From positions 1 to 40,002 of the IMG/VR virus record IMGVR_UViG_3300042889_000038: a stretch of DNA of 40,002 bases. The stretch is one strand, 5' to 3'. Positions 16,202 through 25,100 of the stretch are shown one piece after another. Position 1 is the stretch's first letter; the number at the start of each line of letters is the position of its first letter. The notes under the pieces are model-generated. The model had not been told where the DNA came from and did no database searches. It was given only the letters and a program-made list of their open reading frames with translations. A program made the position numbers and the translations under genes. Source of the DNA: a virus.

Positions 16202-17125
16202 TTAGTTTAACATAGTTGATATAGATTTGTCAAATTGAAACTCTATGCTTCGAATTGCCTCATCATCCATATCTCCTATGTCTTTATATTTTTTATCTAT
16301 TTTTATTACGGTCACTAATGAGCCAAGTTTTTCAATTAACTTATCTCTCATTATTGAGCCAGCCTCATCATTGTCTGCAACAAGAACAACATTGTTGAAG
16401 TATTTTGCTAACAGTTTAATCTGTGATGCAGATACGTTAGCCCCCAGAGTTGCCACTGCTGGGAATCCTACTTGGTCTAATCTTATAGCATCAAAAGATG
16501 ATTCAACTACATACACAGTGCTAGATGCTTTAATTCTGTGTAGGTTAAATAATATTTTACCTTTTGGAAGTCCTGGAGTATTCTTAAACTCTTTACCTTC
16601 TACAGATCTACCAACAAAGCCAAGTGTTAACCCATCTGGAGAGTGAACTGGTATTGTTAACATATCTTGTTTTTCTGAATAGCCAAGTCCAAATTTTTTA
16701 ATTGAATCTTCTGTTATATATCTTCCAGCATAATATCTCATTGCTCTTGGTGACTCAAGGGCTTGATTGTTTAATCGTTTAATTAATACTTCGTCATATT
16801 GAACAAAGTCTGGTGGAGCATACATAGCCTTATTAATTACACTCTCAATATTAGTCTCTGTTTGTTTGCTTTTTATATACCTTGCTGCTTCAAAATAAGT
16901 TCTACCAGTTACAAACATTACAAATTCTTCAAGATTTTTTGTGGTTTGACATCCAAAACAAAAAAACAATCCACTATCTTTTGCAATTTCAGCAGCGGGA
17001 GTCCTAGTGTTATTATGATATGGGCAATAGATTATGTAGTCATTACCAAACTCTGCTTCAACGTCAATACCTGCGCCATTAAGCACTCTTTTTATTTGTT
17101 CTTTACTGTAAATATTATTTACCAT
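16202..17125 (-). CDS. dnaG: DnaG-type primase
   Basis: The ATG at 17125 is chosen because AAGGA lies eight bases upstream within the helicase gene end; a TTG 12 codons earlier is less likely. The 307-residue product has a CHC2-like zinc finger (Cys34, His37, Cys56, Cys59) and a TOPRIM core with Glu208 (YVVES) and Asp251/Asp253 (VADNDEAG), the catalytic acids. It is about half the size of bacterial DnaG and lacks the C-terminal helicase-binding domain, so its contact with the phage helicase must differ. It makes RNA primers for lagging-strand synthesis. Coding overlap with the helicase gene is 11 bases. Confidence 0.9.
   Translation of the reverse strand: MVNNIYSKEQIKRVLNGAGIDVEAEFGNDYIIYCPYHNNTRTPAAEIAKDSGLFFCFGCQTTKNLEEFVMFVTGRTYFEAARYIKSKQTETNIESVINKAMYAPPDFVQYDEVLIKRLNNQALESPRAMRYYAGRYITEDSIKKFGLGYSEKQDMLTIPVHSPDGLTLGFVGRSVEGKEFKNTPGLPKGKILFNLHRIKASSTVYVVESSFDAIRLDQVGFPAVATLGANVSASQIKLLAKYFNNVVLVADNDEAGSIMRDKLIEKLGSLVTVIKIDKKYKDIGDMDDEAIRSIEFQFDKSISTMLN
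16204..16233 (-). promoter_or_regulatory. Promoter for the putative ssDNA-binding protein, inside the primase 3' end
   Basis: On the minus strand a consensus -35 TTGACA (16228-16233) is followed after 18 bases by an extended -10, TGTTAAACT (16204-16212). Both lie in the last codons of the primase gene, about 25 bases before the ATG. This is the only site found with a good -35. Confidence 0.5.
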
Positions 17126-18338
17126 CTTCGTAATCCTTATATCTGTAATAACCTTTGTCAAAATCTACTTGTACTAAAAAGTCTCCCATAAAACCGTTAC
17201 GATTTTTTCTAAATACACATTCAATAATATCACTATTTGTAGCACGACCCAATGCCATAACCCAGTCAGCATCATAAGCAATTTGTCTAGACCATGCAGT
17301 TTGACCAAGTGTTGGTGCGCTGCTTAAATCTTTTACATCATCAGGGGTGGCAGATGAAATAGCAATAATAGGAACCTCTTCGCTAATAGCCATAAGTTTA
17401 AGTTCTCTTGAAAGGTTTTTCATACGTACCGTCTCATTTTCAGACTTTTGATTAGGTGACATAAGTTGTAAATAATCTACAATAACAAAGTCTGGCTTGT
17501 ATTGATCAATTTTTCCACGCACAACAGATGGGTTTACTTCTCCACCATTATCATTTGATATGATGTGAAACTCTGGTTTGCCCTCTACTTTATTTTTGTG
17601 CCAATTTTTTAACATATCAATTTCAATTTCGCCATTGCTAAGTTTACGGTGAGACCAAAGACCTTCCCCCATAATAGCAAACACACGATTACGAACTTCT
17701 GTTTCAGACATTTCTAAAGAAATAACCAAAGGAGACTTTCCCTGTTTCCATGCTTGCACTGCAAAATAAAGTGCTAACCATGATTTGCCAATTCCTGGAT
17801 AAGCCAAAAACACACCAAGTTGTCCTGGCATAATTCCAGAAGGTAGGTAGTTATCAAATCCTGGCAAACCTGTTTTAATTCCAATCTGACCAGTTTCTTT
17901 TTGCTCTTTAATCTTTTCAAAATATGCAACGGCAGATTCTAAATCTGTTGCATCAATATCACGTATAGCAGATGTATTCTTTTTTAGTTCAGATGTTTTT
18001 GTAATAAGACCATTAAGGGCTTCTGTTCCATTGCCAGTTTGAACTTCTCCTGCTGCAGATCTTAAAATATCTTTTAGGCTATCGTTTAAATATTCAGTCT
18101 GTAATTCTTCAAGATGGTGTTTGGTTGCACCAACATTTTCTACTGGCTGAAAGTCTCTAAATTTTTCTACAACTAAAGAGGTTGGTGGAACGGTACTGTT
18201 ATTTTCGAAATATAATCTTATAAAATTCCAAACATCATTGTGTGTCCTAAGAAGATTTTCAACATTAGCCTGTAGAAGCACGTGCATTTGTTTGTCTTGT
18301 AATAATGCTGAGATAACTCTTGCTTCTGTATTATTCAC
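17115..18338 (-). CDS. dnaB: DnaB-like replicative helicase
   Basis: A 407-residue helicase with a small helical N-terminal domain (1 to about 95), a linker, and a RecA-fold motor. Walker A is AYPGIGKSW (179-187); ISLEMSE follows (206-212); Walker B is FVIVDYLQLM (284-293); and the tail has FRKNRNGFMGDF, matching the motif 4/arginine-finger end of DnaB proteins. GTG start with a perfect AGGAGG. It would unwind the fork 5'-3' as a hexamer and work with the adjacent primase. It overlaps the upstream gene by eight bases and is normal in size for phage members. Confidence 0.93.
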   Translation of the reverse strand: MNNTEARVISALLQDKQMHVLLQANVENLLRTHNDVWNFIRLYFENNSTVPPTSLVVEKFRDFQPVENVGATKHHLEELQTEYLNDSLKDILRSAAGEVQTGNGTEALNGLITKTSELKKNTSAIRDIDATDLESAVAYFEKIKEQKETGQIGIKTGLPGFDNYLPSGIMPGQLGVFLAYPGIGKSWLALYFAVQAWKQGKSPLVISLEMSETEVRNRVFAIMGEGLWSHRKLSNGEIEIDMLKNWHKNKVEGKPEFHIISNDNGGEVNPSVVRGKIDQYKPDFVIVDYLQLMSPNQKSENETVRMKNLSRELKLMAISEEVPIIAISSATPDDVKDLSSAPTLGQTAWSRQIAYDADWVMALGRATNSDIIECVFRKNRNGFMGDFLVQVDFDKGYYRYKDYEDGK

Positions 18339-18639
18339 TGAGCCACCTCCTTGCTAACTTTCTTCGCTCTATTCGTTCTAATGTATCTTTTTCAAAATCT
18401 AGTTTACCGTTAATAATCTTTTCTGCATTATATGCAAAGTAGTTCCAATTTGGTTCTTGTGCAATACTAAAATAATACTCAAGCAAATCATAACAAGCAG
18501 AAATACCATAGGACTCTACTAAGGCATCAGCAGACCATTGCTCTACGTTTAAATTTAAAGATGGCTTTTGCTCATACTTTGCTGTATGTAACTTGCTGTA
18601 CCTACTAAGCAAAGCCATGCGGTCTTTGCGTTCAGCCAT
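18331..18639 (-). CDS. Hypothetical protein upstream of the helicase
   Basis: The 102-residue protein is helical, basic at its start (MAERKDRMALLSRY) and end (RIERRKLARRW), with an aromatic centre (CYDLLEYYFSI, then WNYFAYNAEKI). There is no nucleotide-binding loop, so it is not a DnaC-type ATPase. Its overlap with the helicase gene and its size leave room for a loader or cofactor role, as small helicase partners often lie here, but nothing in the sequence proves it. Confidence 0.6.
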   Translation of the reverse strand: MAERKDRMALLSRYSKLHTAKYEQKPSLNLNVEQWSADALVESYGISACYDLLEYYFSIAQEPNWNYFAYNAEKIINGKLDFEKDTLERIERRKLARRWLSE

Positions 18640-18851
18640 TAGTCTTTGCTGTCAGCCTCTAATTGTGCCTCTTGAATTTTTTCAGTTAGTTTGTCTTCAA
18701 CAAACTTATAAACTCTATTAAAAGCCTGATCTGAGTTTTCACCATCACGCTTAGAATCAACAACACCTAAATCAATTCTTAAAGACTGGAAATTGCCCAG
18801 ATTAAGTGTATATCCTAGAGTTACTGATACTTTTGTATTATCGTTTTCCAT
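18639..18851 (-). CDS. Small conserved replication-cluster protein
   Basis: The start is set at the ATG at 18851, which has AGGTGGGG directly upstream; a start 20 codons earlier would overlap the HTH gene. The 70-residue product has a beta-like first half (KVSVTLGYTLNLGNFQSLRIDLGV) and a charged helical second half (AFNRVYKFVEDKLTEKIQEA). I have a vague memory of similar short proteins with the GNFxxxR.D pattern in other phages but know no function. It is the first of a coupled series leading to helicase and primase. Confidence 0.6.
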   Translation of the reverse strand: MENDNTKVSVTLGYTLNLGNFQSLRIDLGVVDSKRDGENSDQAFNRVYKFVEDKLTEKIQEAQLEADSKD

Positions 18852-18870
18852 ACCCCACCTTTTCTTTATT

Positions 18871-19413
18871 TTAAATGTTTTCAGACCAGATTGGAATATA
18901 CCTTCCGTCATCTGTCTTTGTATATGTAAGTATACCTTTTCCCATTCGCCGTGTCAACTCTTGGTTTGTAGGCGTCATATTATTTGTTATTAGCCCGTCT
19001 TTTCTTGGTTGCCCCATATGTATAGATGCCAGTATATCACGAATCACCTTGACTGCGCTTTCTGAATAGTATGATCTTATTTGCCATCCAGTTCTTCCAT
19101 TAATGGTAGATCCTATTGGTGGCGGAATAACACCTTTTTTAATTAATGTTGGCATATATTTTCTATGACGATTAATTAATCTAGCAGTCTCTGCAACCGT
19201 ATAAGCCTTTTCTCTATTTTTTCTAAAATCAGTTCTTAGACAAGTTTCAATCCTATCTTTGTTAATATTATATACAGATACTAACCCAGTAGATCTTGAA
19301 CTATGATAAAGTCTTACAAGGTCTCCATTAAGAAACCAAATTTTTTTACTTCCTTTTATTACAGACTCGTTATTGTAAGTTTGGCTCTCGATAATTCCTT
19401 TGCCAGTAACCAT
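18871..19413 (-). CDS. MerR/excisionase-like helix-turn-helix protein
   Basis: The 180-residue protein contains a winged-helix HTH at about residues 70-125: AYTVAETARLINRHRKYMPT, a KKGVIPPP turn, GRTGWQIRSYY and SESAVKVIRDI. This is the arrangement of MerR- and excisionase-type DNA-binding domains. The first 65 residues form a small basic beta-rich part (KKIWFLNGDLVRLYHSS). The ATG follows GAGAGG closely and lies inside the preceding zinc-ribbon gene, giving an unusually long 55-base overlap. As the first sizeable gene of the replication block it may regulate early transcription or recognise an origin; both are inference. Confidence 0.68.
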   Translation of the reverse strand: MVTGKGIIESQTYNNESVIKGSKKIWFLNGDLVRLYHSSRSTGLVSVYNINKDRIETCLRTDFRKNREKAYTVAETARLINRHRKYMPTLIKKGVIPPPIGSTINGRTGWQIRSYYSESAVKVIRDILASIHMGQPRKDGLITNNMTPTNQELTRRMGKGILTYTKTDDGRYIPIWSENI

Positions 19414-19550
19414 CTGCCCTCTCCGCTTTCAGTTGGTGGGTGATAAAATCTTCTTAACCCACACCGAATACAATATGTCTCCATGTGTTGGATGCTTGTA
19501 TATTGTCTATCAATAAACAAACGACCATTACATTTATTACAAAAAATCAT
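19359..19550 (-). CDS. Small zinc-ribbon protein
   Basis: A 63-residue protein with CNKC (4-7) and CIRC (about 27-30), a classic four-Cys zinc ribbon, then a basic tail (FYHPPTESGEGRW). The upstream signal is weak (AAAAGA). It links the tail-fibre genes to the replication block and overlaps the next gene by 55 bases, so it may couple translation of that HTH protein. Likely nucleic-acid-binding. Confidence 0.6.
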   Translation of the reverse strand: MIFCNKCNGRLFIDRQYTSIQHMETYCIRCGLRRFYHPPTESGEGRWLLAKELSRAKLTITSL

Positions 19551-19564
19551 TATTTAATTATCTT

Positions 19565-20008
19565 TTAGTTTGGTATACCAACGGCAATTAAATTAACAGC
19601 CAAAGATAAATTACCAGATGCACCAAACCTTACAAACCCATCTACCTTTGATGTTGTTACTGTTTGTAATACAACTGTTACGTTTTGACCAGCCTCAGTA
19701 TTTCCTATGTTTCTTGCTGTGGCTGTAACGATAGGTGGAAACTTAAAATCGTTTTGGAAAGAATAACTGAATCCTCTTTCATTACCAGCGCTAACTGTGC
19801 TGTTAGTTAAAACCTCTACATACCCGCCAACTATTCTAGCGTTAGAAGTTTTAGTTGTTTCTTTAACAGATGGACCATTGTCTATACTGGTAAAATTATA
19901 TGCTGCAGAAGAAACTTCTGTAGATAAGTCATTAATTGTTTGAGCCAAATCATAGATATAGGTAACATCTAGTGGTTGACCACGTTCTGGTAAAGGTATT
20001 CTTGCCAT
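19565..20008 (-). CDS. Tail fibre/tip protein with H-type-lectin-like domain
   Basis: The 147-residue protein has a short helical trimerisation-like stretch (about 14-40, TYIYDLAQTINDLSTEV) followed by a beta domain with GFSYSFQNDFKFPPIVTATA (about 80-100), VTVVLQTVTTSKVDGFVRF and LSLAVNLIAVGIP. The pattern of a Phe-x-x-x-Phe-x-x-x-Pro-x-Val strand then Val-Thr-x-x-x-Phe strands fits H-type-lectin-like receptor-binding modules of phage fibres. AGGAGG before the ATG is near perfect. It ends the structural block, right before the replication genes. Sugar binding is inferred. Confidence 0.68.
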   Translation of the reverse strand: MARIPLPERGQPLDVTYIYDLAQTINDLSTEVSSAAYNFTSIDNGPSVKETTKTSNARIVGGYVEVLTNSTVSAGNERGFSYSFQNDFKFPPIVTATARNIGNTEAGQNVTVVLQTVTTSKVDGFVRFGASGNLSLAVNLIAVGIPN

Positions 20009-20025
20009 ATATTCCTCCTATTTAA

Positions 20026-20448
20026 TTATACCAAAGAAACTACGCTTGACTCAAATATGGTCAAATCAACGTTTCTTTGTTTATTGATTCCTTCAACCTG
20101 AACGGCAACCCTAACATTTGTTGTTCCAGTGTTAAGAAATCCATATGTATGTATTGGTGATGTGCCATGATAGAAATAACTACCGCCATCAAATTTTACA
20201 AAAATATCGTATCTTGGTCTATTATTTTCATCACCCCATATTGCAGTAGAACTTGTTCCATTAACAAATACATTACCTTCAACTTCTTCTATTTCTGGGG
20301 CTGGCACTAAAAAAATTGGAGAGTAATGCGAAGATCTATTTTTATCATCAGAGATAATCCTATATCTTAAAAGATATTCATTGTTATCCCCAACTGGTGG
20401 TAATTGATTTTTAGGAATAATTAATTTTTTAATTCCAGCGTCAGCCAT
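20026..20448 (-). CDS. Tail-tip protein, fibronectin-III-like
   Basis: The 140-residue protein carries a beta-sandwich pattern: NEYLLRYRIISDDKNRSSHYSPIF (about 23-46) reads like the B-C strands of a fibronectin type III domain, and RYDIFVKFDGG (about 79-89) with VRVAVQVEG (about 112-120) supply later strands. It starts as TAATG off the preceding gene. Such small modules usually decorate the tail tip or fibre. No catalytic residues are apparent. Confidence 0.6.
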   Translation of the reverse strand: MADAGIKKLIIPKNQLPPVGDNNEYLLRYRIISDDKNRSSHYSPIFLVPAPEIEEVEGNVFVNGTSSTAIWGDENNRPRYDIFVKFDGGSYFYHGTSPIHTYGFLNTGTTNVRVAVQVEGINKQRNVDLTIFESSVVSLV

Positions 20449-21596
20449 TACGAAACACCTATAGAAAATCTAAACTCAACATAATTACTAGTATTAGGAG
20501 ACTTTATAATTGTTTCTGCTGTGTCATTTTTAACAATTGAATATCCAGTTAAGCCGTATAATGGATTAACCGTTTCAGTATTTTCTAGTCTGAGGGCATC
20601 TAAAACAACATAATAATCTTCAGATGGAGCATCTGAGTCAATAACACAAGCATAAATTTTAACAATAGTAACTGCATCCCAACTAAAATTTGATGTTGAA
20701 TATAAATCTTGTAATTCTTTTGAAACTACAAAATATCTATTTGTGTTAAAATTTTGAATAATTTTTGGATCTCCAGATGTTCCATGATCTATTTCTGCTT
20801 CAAAACGAGCATATTCGCTACCATCAGTAGATGAAAACTCAACAAGAACTCTTACAGTGTCTGGAATTAATCCCGAACTACCATTTTTATTTATTAAAGA
20901 AAATGCCAATCGTAGTTGATCTTTTGGTGAGTTTCTAGATAAATCTACACTTGCACCAGTTAATCTTACATGATTAGATCCATCTTCAATTACAAAGTGA
21001 TCAAGTGTAGGTCCAACTTCTTCACTTATAGTTAGGTCTGATGTATTACCTTGAACACAAATAATATTATTTAAAAACCTACAACGTTCATACCTTGAGG
21101 CACGAGATGTTTTAAAAAATATAGAGTTGTCTGCATTTGTTTGAAATACTGGATCTTCAATTGCAATAACATTATCATCTTCTGGATCATCAAGTGGAGA
21201 AGAATACAAATTAATTGCTGATGTAGAAACTGATGTGCTGTATTGCCAATTTTCTGTTGATGTAAATGCAAAAATAGTTTTACTATCATAAACACCAGCA
21301 GATGGGTTAGATCCTGCTGAGTATAGACCTACTTCAGATATTTCGTATCTTTCTTCTGTTGGTAATTCTGCGGTAAGTACAACTTTATCGACACCGCCTT
21401 CGTTTACAAAACCTTTAGATGAAATTGGTACTCTAAACATTTCAAAATCTAAATTCTTTTTTAGAGAAAAATCTTCTTCAGTATCACTAGTTTCTAGTGG
21501 GGTTGGACCACAACCAAGAGCAAAATATGAGGCATAGGCAGGAGCCTGACCAAGCAGGTATTTACCAATAATACTTTTTCCATCTTTGGTTATCAC
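20448..21596 (-). CDS. Baseplate/tail fibre protein
   Basis: The 382-residue protein starts ITKDGKSIIGKYLLGQ and soon has YFALGCGPTPLE and a YEISEVGLYS segment (about 82-91), a combination I associate with baseplate- or fibre-attachment proteins of siphophages (gp-like proteins that introduce gas- or sample-type 'ISEVGLF' motifs). The remainder is beta-rich with a carbohydrate-binding-like region (FVIEDGSNHVRLTG). The start is GTG overlapping the previous stop as GTGA. It is probably part of the host-recognition tip. Confidence 0.62.
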   Translation of the reverse strand: MITKDGKSIIGKYLLGQAPAYASYFALGCGPTPLETSDTEEDFSLKKNLDFEMFRVPISSKGFVNEGGVDKVVLTAELPTEERYEISEVGLYSAGSNPSAGVYDSKTIFAFTSTENWQYSTSVSTSAINLYSSPLDDPEDDNVIAIEDPVFQTNADNSIFFKTSRASRYERCRFLNNIICVQGNTSDLTISEEVGPTLDHFVIEDGSNHVRLTGASVDLSRNSPKDQLRLAFSLINKNGSSGLIPDTVRVLVEFSSTDGSEYARFEAEIDHGTSGDPKIIQNFNTNRYFVVSKELQDLYSTSNFSWDAVTIVKIYACVIDSDAPSEDYYVVLDALRLENTETVNPLYGLTGYSIVKNDTAETIIKSPNTSNYVEFRFSIGVS

Positions 21597-22102
21597 GATT
21601 CATTCCCATCAAGTTGAACTATATATATTGTACCACTTGTGCTAAGTTGAACTTCTATTTGCTCATCGTTATTTAAACCAATAGCCTCTATAACTAGGTT
21701 CCCCAGTTCATCTACATAAATGTTTTGTCCATTTAAACCACTACCCTCGTTTGGAAATTTTTGATCAAATAAAATTGGAAATCCAGAAAAATACTTGTCT
21801 GAAGTTTTTTGTATTCCAAGGATATTGTTTGGGTTATATGATTGTTGTAATAATTTAACATTTTTAATTGGCTGATAAGATATTTCTTGACCATTTATAG
21901 TATCATTTCTTGATATGTTAATTAACTCTTGACCACCAATATTTTCAAATATTAAATCAGCCATTGACTCTGTTGATAATGATTGGTCATCAAAAAGAAT
22001 AATGTCTGGTGTTGCAGTTTTAACTAAATTAACATTAGATGATGATATCATTTGACCTAAAATTATTGGAGTATTTGGAGTTGGTGATAAGGTTTGTGAC
22101 AT
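21593..22102 (-). CDS. Minor tail protein
   Basis: A 169-residue beta-rich protein, without Cys, dominated by Asn, Gln, Ile and Leu, as in many tail-tip components. It begins directly after the large tail-tip gene with a GAGG ribosome binding site. No motif allows a specific name; assignment rests on position among tail-tip genes and composition. Confidence 0.6.
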   Translation of the reverse strand: MSQTLSPTPNTPIILGQMISSSNVNLVKTATPDIILFDDQSLSTESMADLIFENIGGQELINISRNDTINGQEISYQPIKNVKLLQQSYNPNNILGIQKTSDKYFSGFPILFDQKFPNEGSGLNGQNIYVDELGNLVIEAIGLNNDEQIEVQLSTSGTIYIVQLDGNES

Positions 22103-22103
22103 T

Positions 22104-25100
22104 TTATACCTCGTTTAAATAAATAGTCATATCTGGACCGTTAGAATTTCTTGAATACTCTATATTATATACTACAAACCTATCATTTGTTGAAGCAACT
22201 AAGTCCAAACCATTAGAATCCTTGTAGTCTATAGTTACAATGTCTCCTAATTGTATGGTTGGAGTAGCAAATATTTTTACACCTACCGATTTTTTAGGAC
22301 TCATAACCTTGTTAATAACCCATCCCATTAAAGCCTCTGCATCATCCTGTGTTTGAATGTATGGAGTATTAATTGAAAATTCGTTTTTACCATAAATTAA
22401 TCTACTTAATTTAATTTCATCATATTTATTTTTTTCAACTAATGGAGAATAGGTAAGTGAACTGCCAGCAAAAGGTGGGTCAGATAAATTACCACGTTTT
22501 TTAAAATATTCATCAACGGATAATTCATGAGTTGTATCCTGTGTAAATGTAATGCCTTGAATTCTTAAATAATTTCCAGTAGTTTCATCTAAGTTTATTG
22601 CAGAATCTGTTGAGTTAAATATTAAAAATTCTGCTCCATATGAGTTTGCATAAAATCCAGATGTTGTATAACCTTTAATGCTATTAAAAGTTGGTGATAA
22701 TTGTGCATACAAAGCAGGATATGCTCTATCATATTTAATATTAAAATATGCACACTCACGCATGATAGATCCAAATTCTTCAAAATACATATTAAACTTG
22801 GGTGGTTGTTGTGAACTTATTCCAGATAAGTACGTTGCTTGAACTATACCGCTCATTGCATATCTTCTAAATGATTCATTAACGCTAACCTCTTTATTTC
22901 CTAATGCTGTAGATAAATTATCTGCAACAGTAAAATTTGGGTTTTCGGCATAGTTTTCTGATAAAGCATAAATGTTTTCAAACATACATCTTGAAGAGCC
23001 TCTAGTAAATAAAGCCATATTATTATATATTGGTAGTGGATCTGTATCATCAACAACTTTAATTAATTGATTATTAATATATAAGAAGAATCTTCTAGTA
23101 TTTCCTATAGTCAAATACTCTACAGATAAATCATATACTGTTGAACTTTCTTCACCAGACATTCTATACTGACCAGCAAACCTTCCATCATCAACTAATA
23201 TTTTACTTAATCCTCCCCATAACTTTATAGGAATTGCTTTATCAGAAGATTGATCTTTTTTAATTTTATAAAATACAACGTTGTTAATTGATATATTTGA
23301 TTGATTGTTTTTATCTAAATTTAAATATGACTCAATATTGTTTTCAGTTAAAGCAATTATTTCAAAATAATATCCATTGTTTGTTTCTGGATTTAACATA
23401 ACCGCTAATCCGCCAGAGCCCCCACCAATGCTTGTGCTTTGATTTGGTTTTATTCCACCAACTTGATAATAAGACATGCTGCCAATTGGTGTTTGACTTC
23501 GTGTTTCACTGTTTTCAACTTTCCCAATAATTCTTAATCTTGTTCCAAAATGTTTATAAGCATTATCTAAATTTTTATAAACATAAGAAACAAAGTTGAT
23601 AGGAACATCTGTGCTTTTAAAAGAAGGTCCACTAACAATCAAGGCAGATGATTGAATAGTTCCTGACTGAGTTGACTTTAAATTGTTAATTTCTGTTTCG
23701 GTTAAATAATTTGTAGCCATTGAATTTTTAATAATGCTATTTCTTGAAGTTTGCTTTGCTAACACATTATTAATTCCAGCGGCACCAAGCGTTGTTCCTG
23801 GTAATGTAGGATTAATTTCTGTTGTAAATAAGTATTCAGAACTCATATTGCAACCACGAACGTAATCGTTGTTTGACCAATAAGAATTTATACCAGCAAA
23901 GTGCGAAGTAATTTGTGTTCCAAATTGTGCACGACCATGTTCATAAACATTACCAGGCTGTAATCTTGGTATATCAGAAACTGATTCATAATATGGGGTA
24001 GAAAAAATACGAATAAGACCTGTTGGATATATTTTTCCATTAAACGGAAGGGATGCAAAATACTTTTGATATTCTTGGTTACTAGATATCCAGACGTTTC
24101 CTGTTCCTGTAATGTTAAACTGTGCTGCATCATATCTTATAATTTCACCATTAGAATAAAAATAACCTTGATATCTTGTTAACCAATAAATATTTTCTCC
24201 AAGATCTATAATATTATTAATTACTACCCCATTAGCAACTGTCGGTGGAAAATTTGACAAATCTGAGTTTAATGGCATTGCCCCTAAAACATAATTACCT
24301 TGCTTTGAGGCTAATTCATTTATGGTTTTTGTTGAGTTAGTTCCAGAAACTTCCCACAATAATGCTGGTTTATATATCCACGTTTTTTCTTTATCAATTA
24401 TAGATGCTTGACGAATTGACCCATATGACCTTTGAATATATCTTGTTGTATAGTTTATTTTTCCATCATTAAATATTTGCTTATCTTGGCTGCTTATTGC
24501 AATAATATTTGGAATAGTTGGTCCTATTTGATTTTCAATAATGCCAGAAATTGATTGATTGTTATTTCCAATAAGTTGTAAATCTGTAGATCTCATAGAC
24601 TCTGAAGGCATTAAATAATCTTTACTCATTACAATAAAGTTATTATATTCATCAAAAAACATTGATGTCTGTGTTGATACTGCAAGTTGATTTAAAACCT
24701 CAGCAACGTTTTGATCTGGTGCTATAAAGAAATACGGAATTATAGGATCACTTTCTCCGTCAATTCTTTTAAAAGAATAATTTGCAAAACCTATATAGTC
24801 TAGTAATAATGAAATTGCATAACTTAAAGAAACCTCAGTAACAAGCATTCTTGGAGCAGGCATAGATTCTAAAAAGAAATAAAAGTCTCTTAGTTCTAAA
24901 GAAAGGGTAGCAGCAGTGACATCTGATTGTGGAATTCCTTCAGAGTATAAGGTTTTAATTGGTACAAAATCATAATATTCAACCCCACCTACATCAGCAA
25001 TTTGCTCATAAAAATTAAATTTTATATTTTTTCTTAAATATTTAGCAATAATGCTATCTGTATTATTTGCATTAAATGCTTGATCTGTATCGAATATTGA

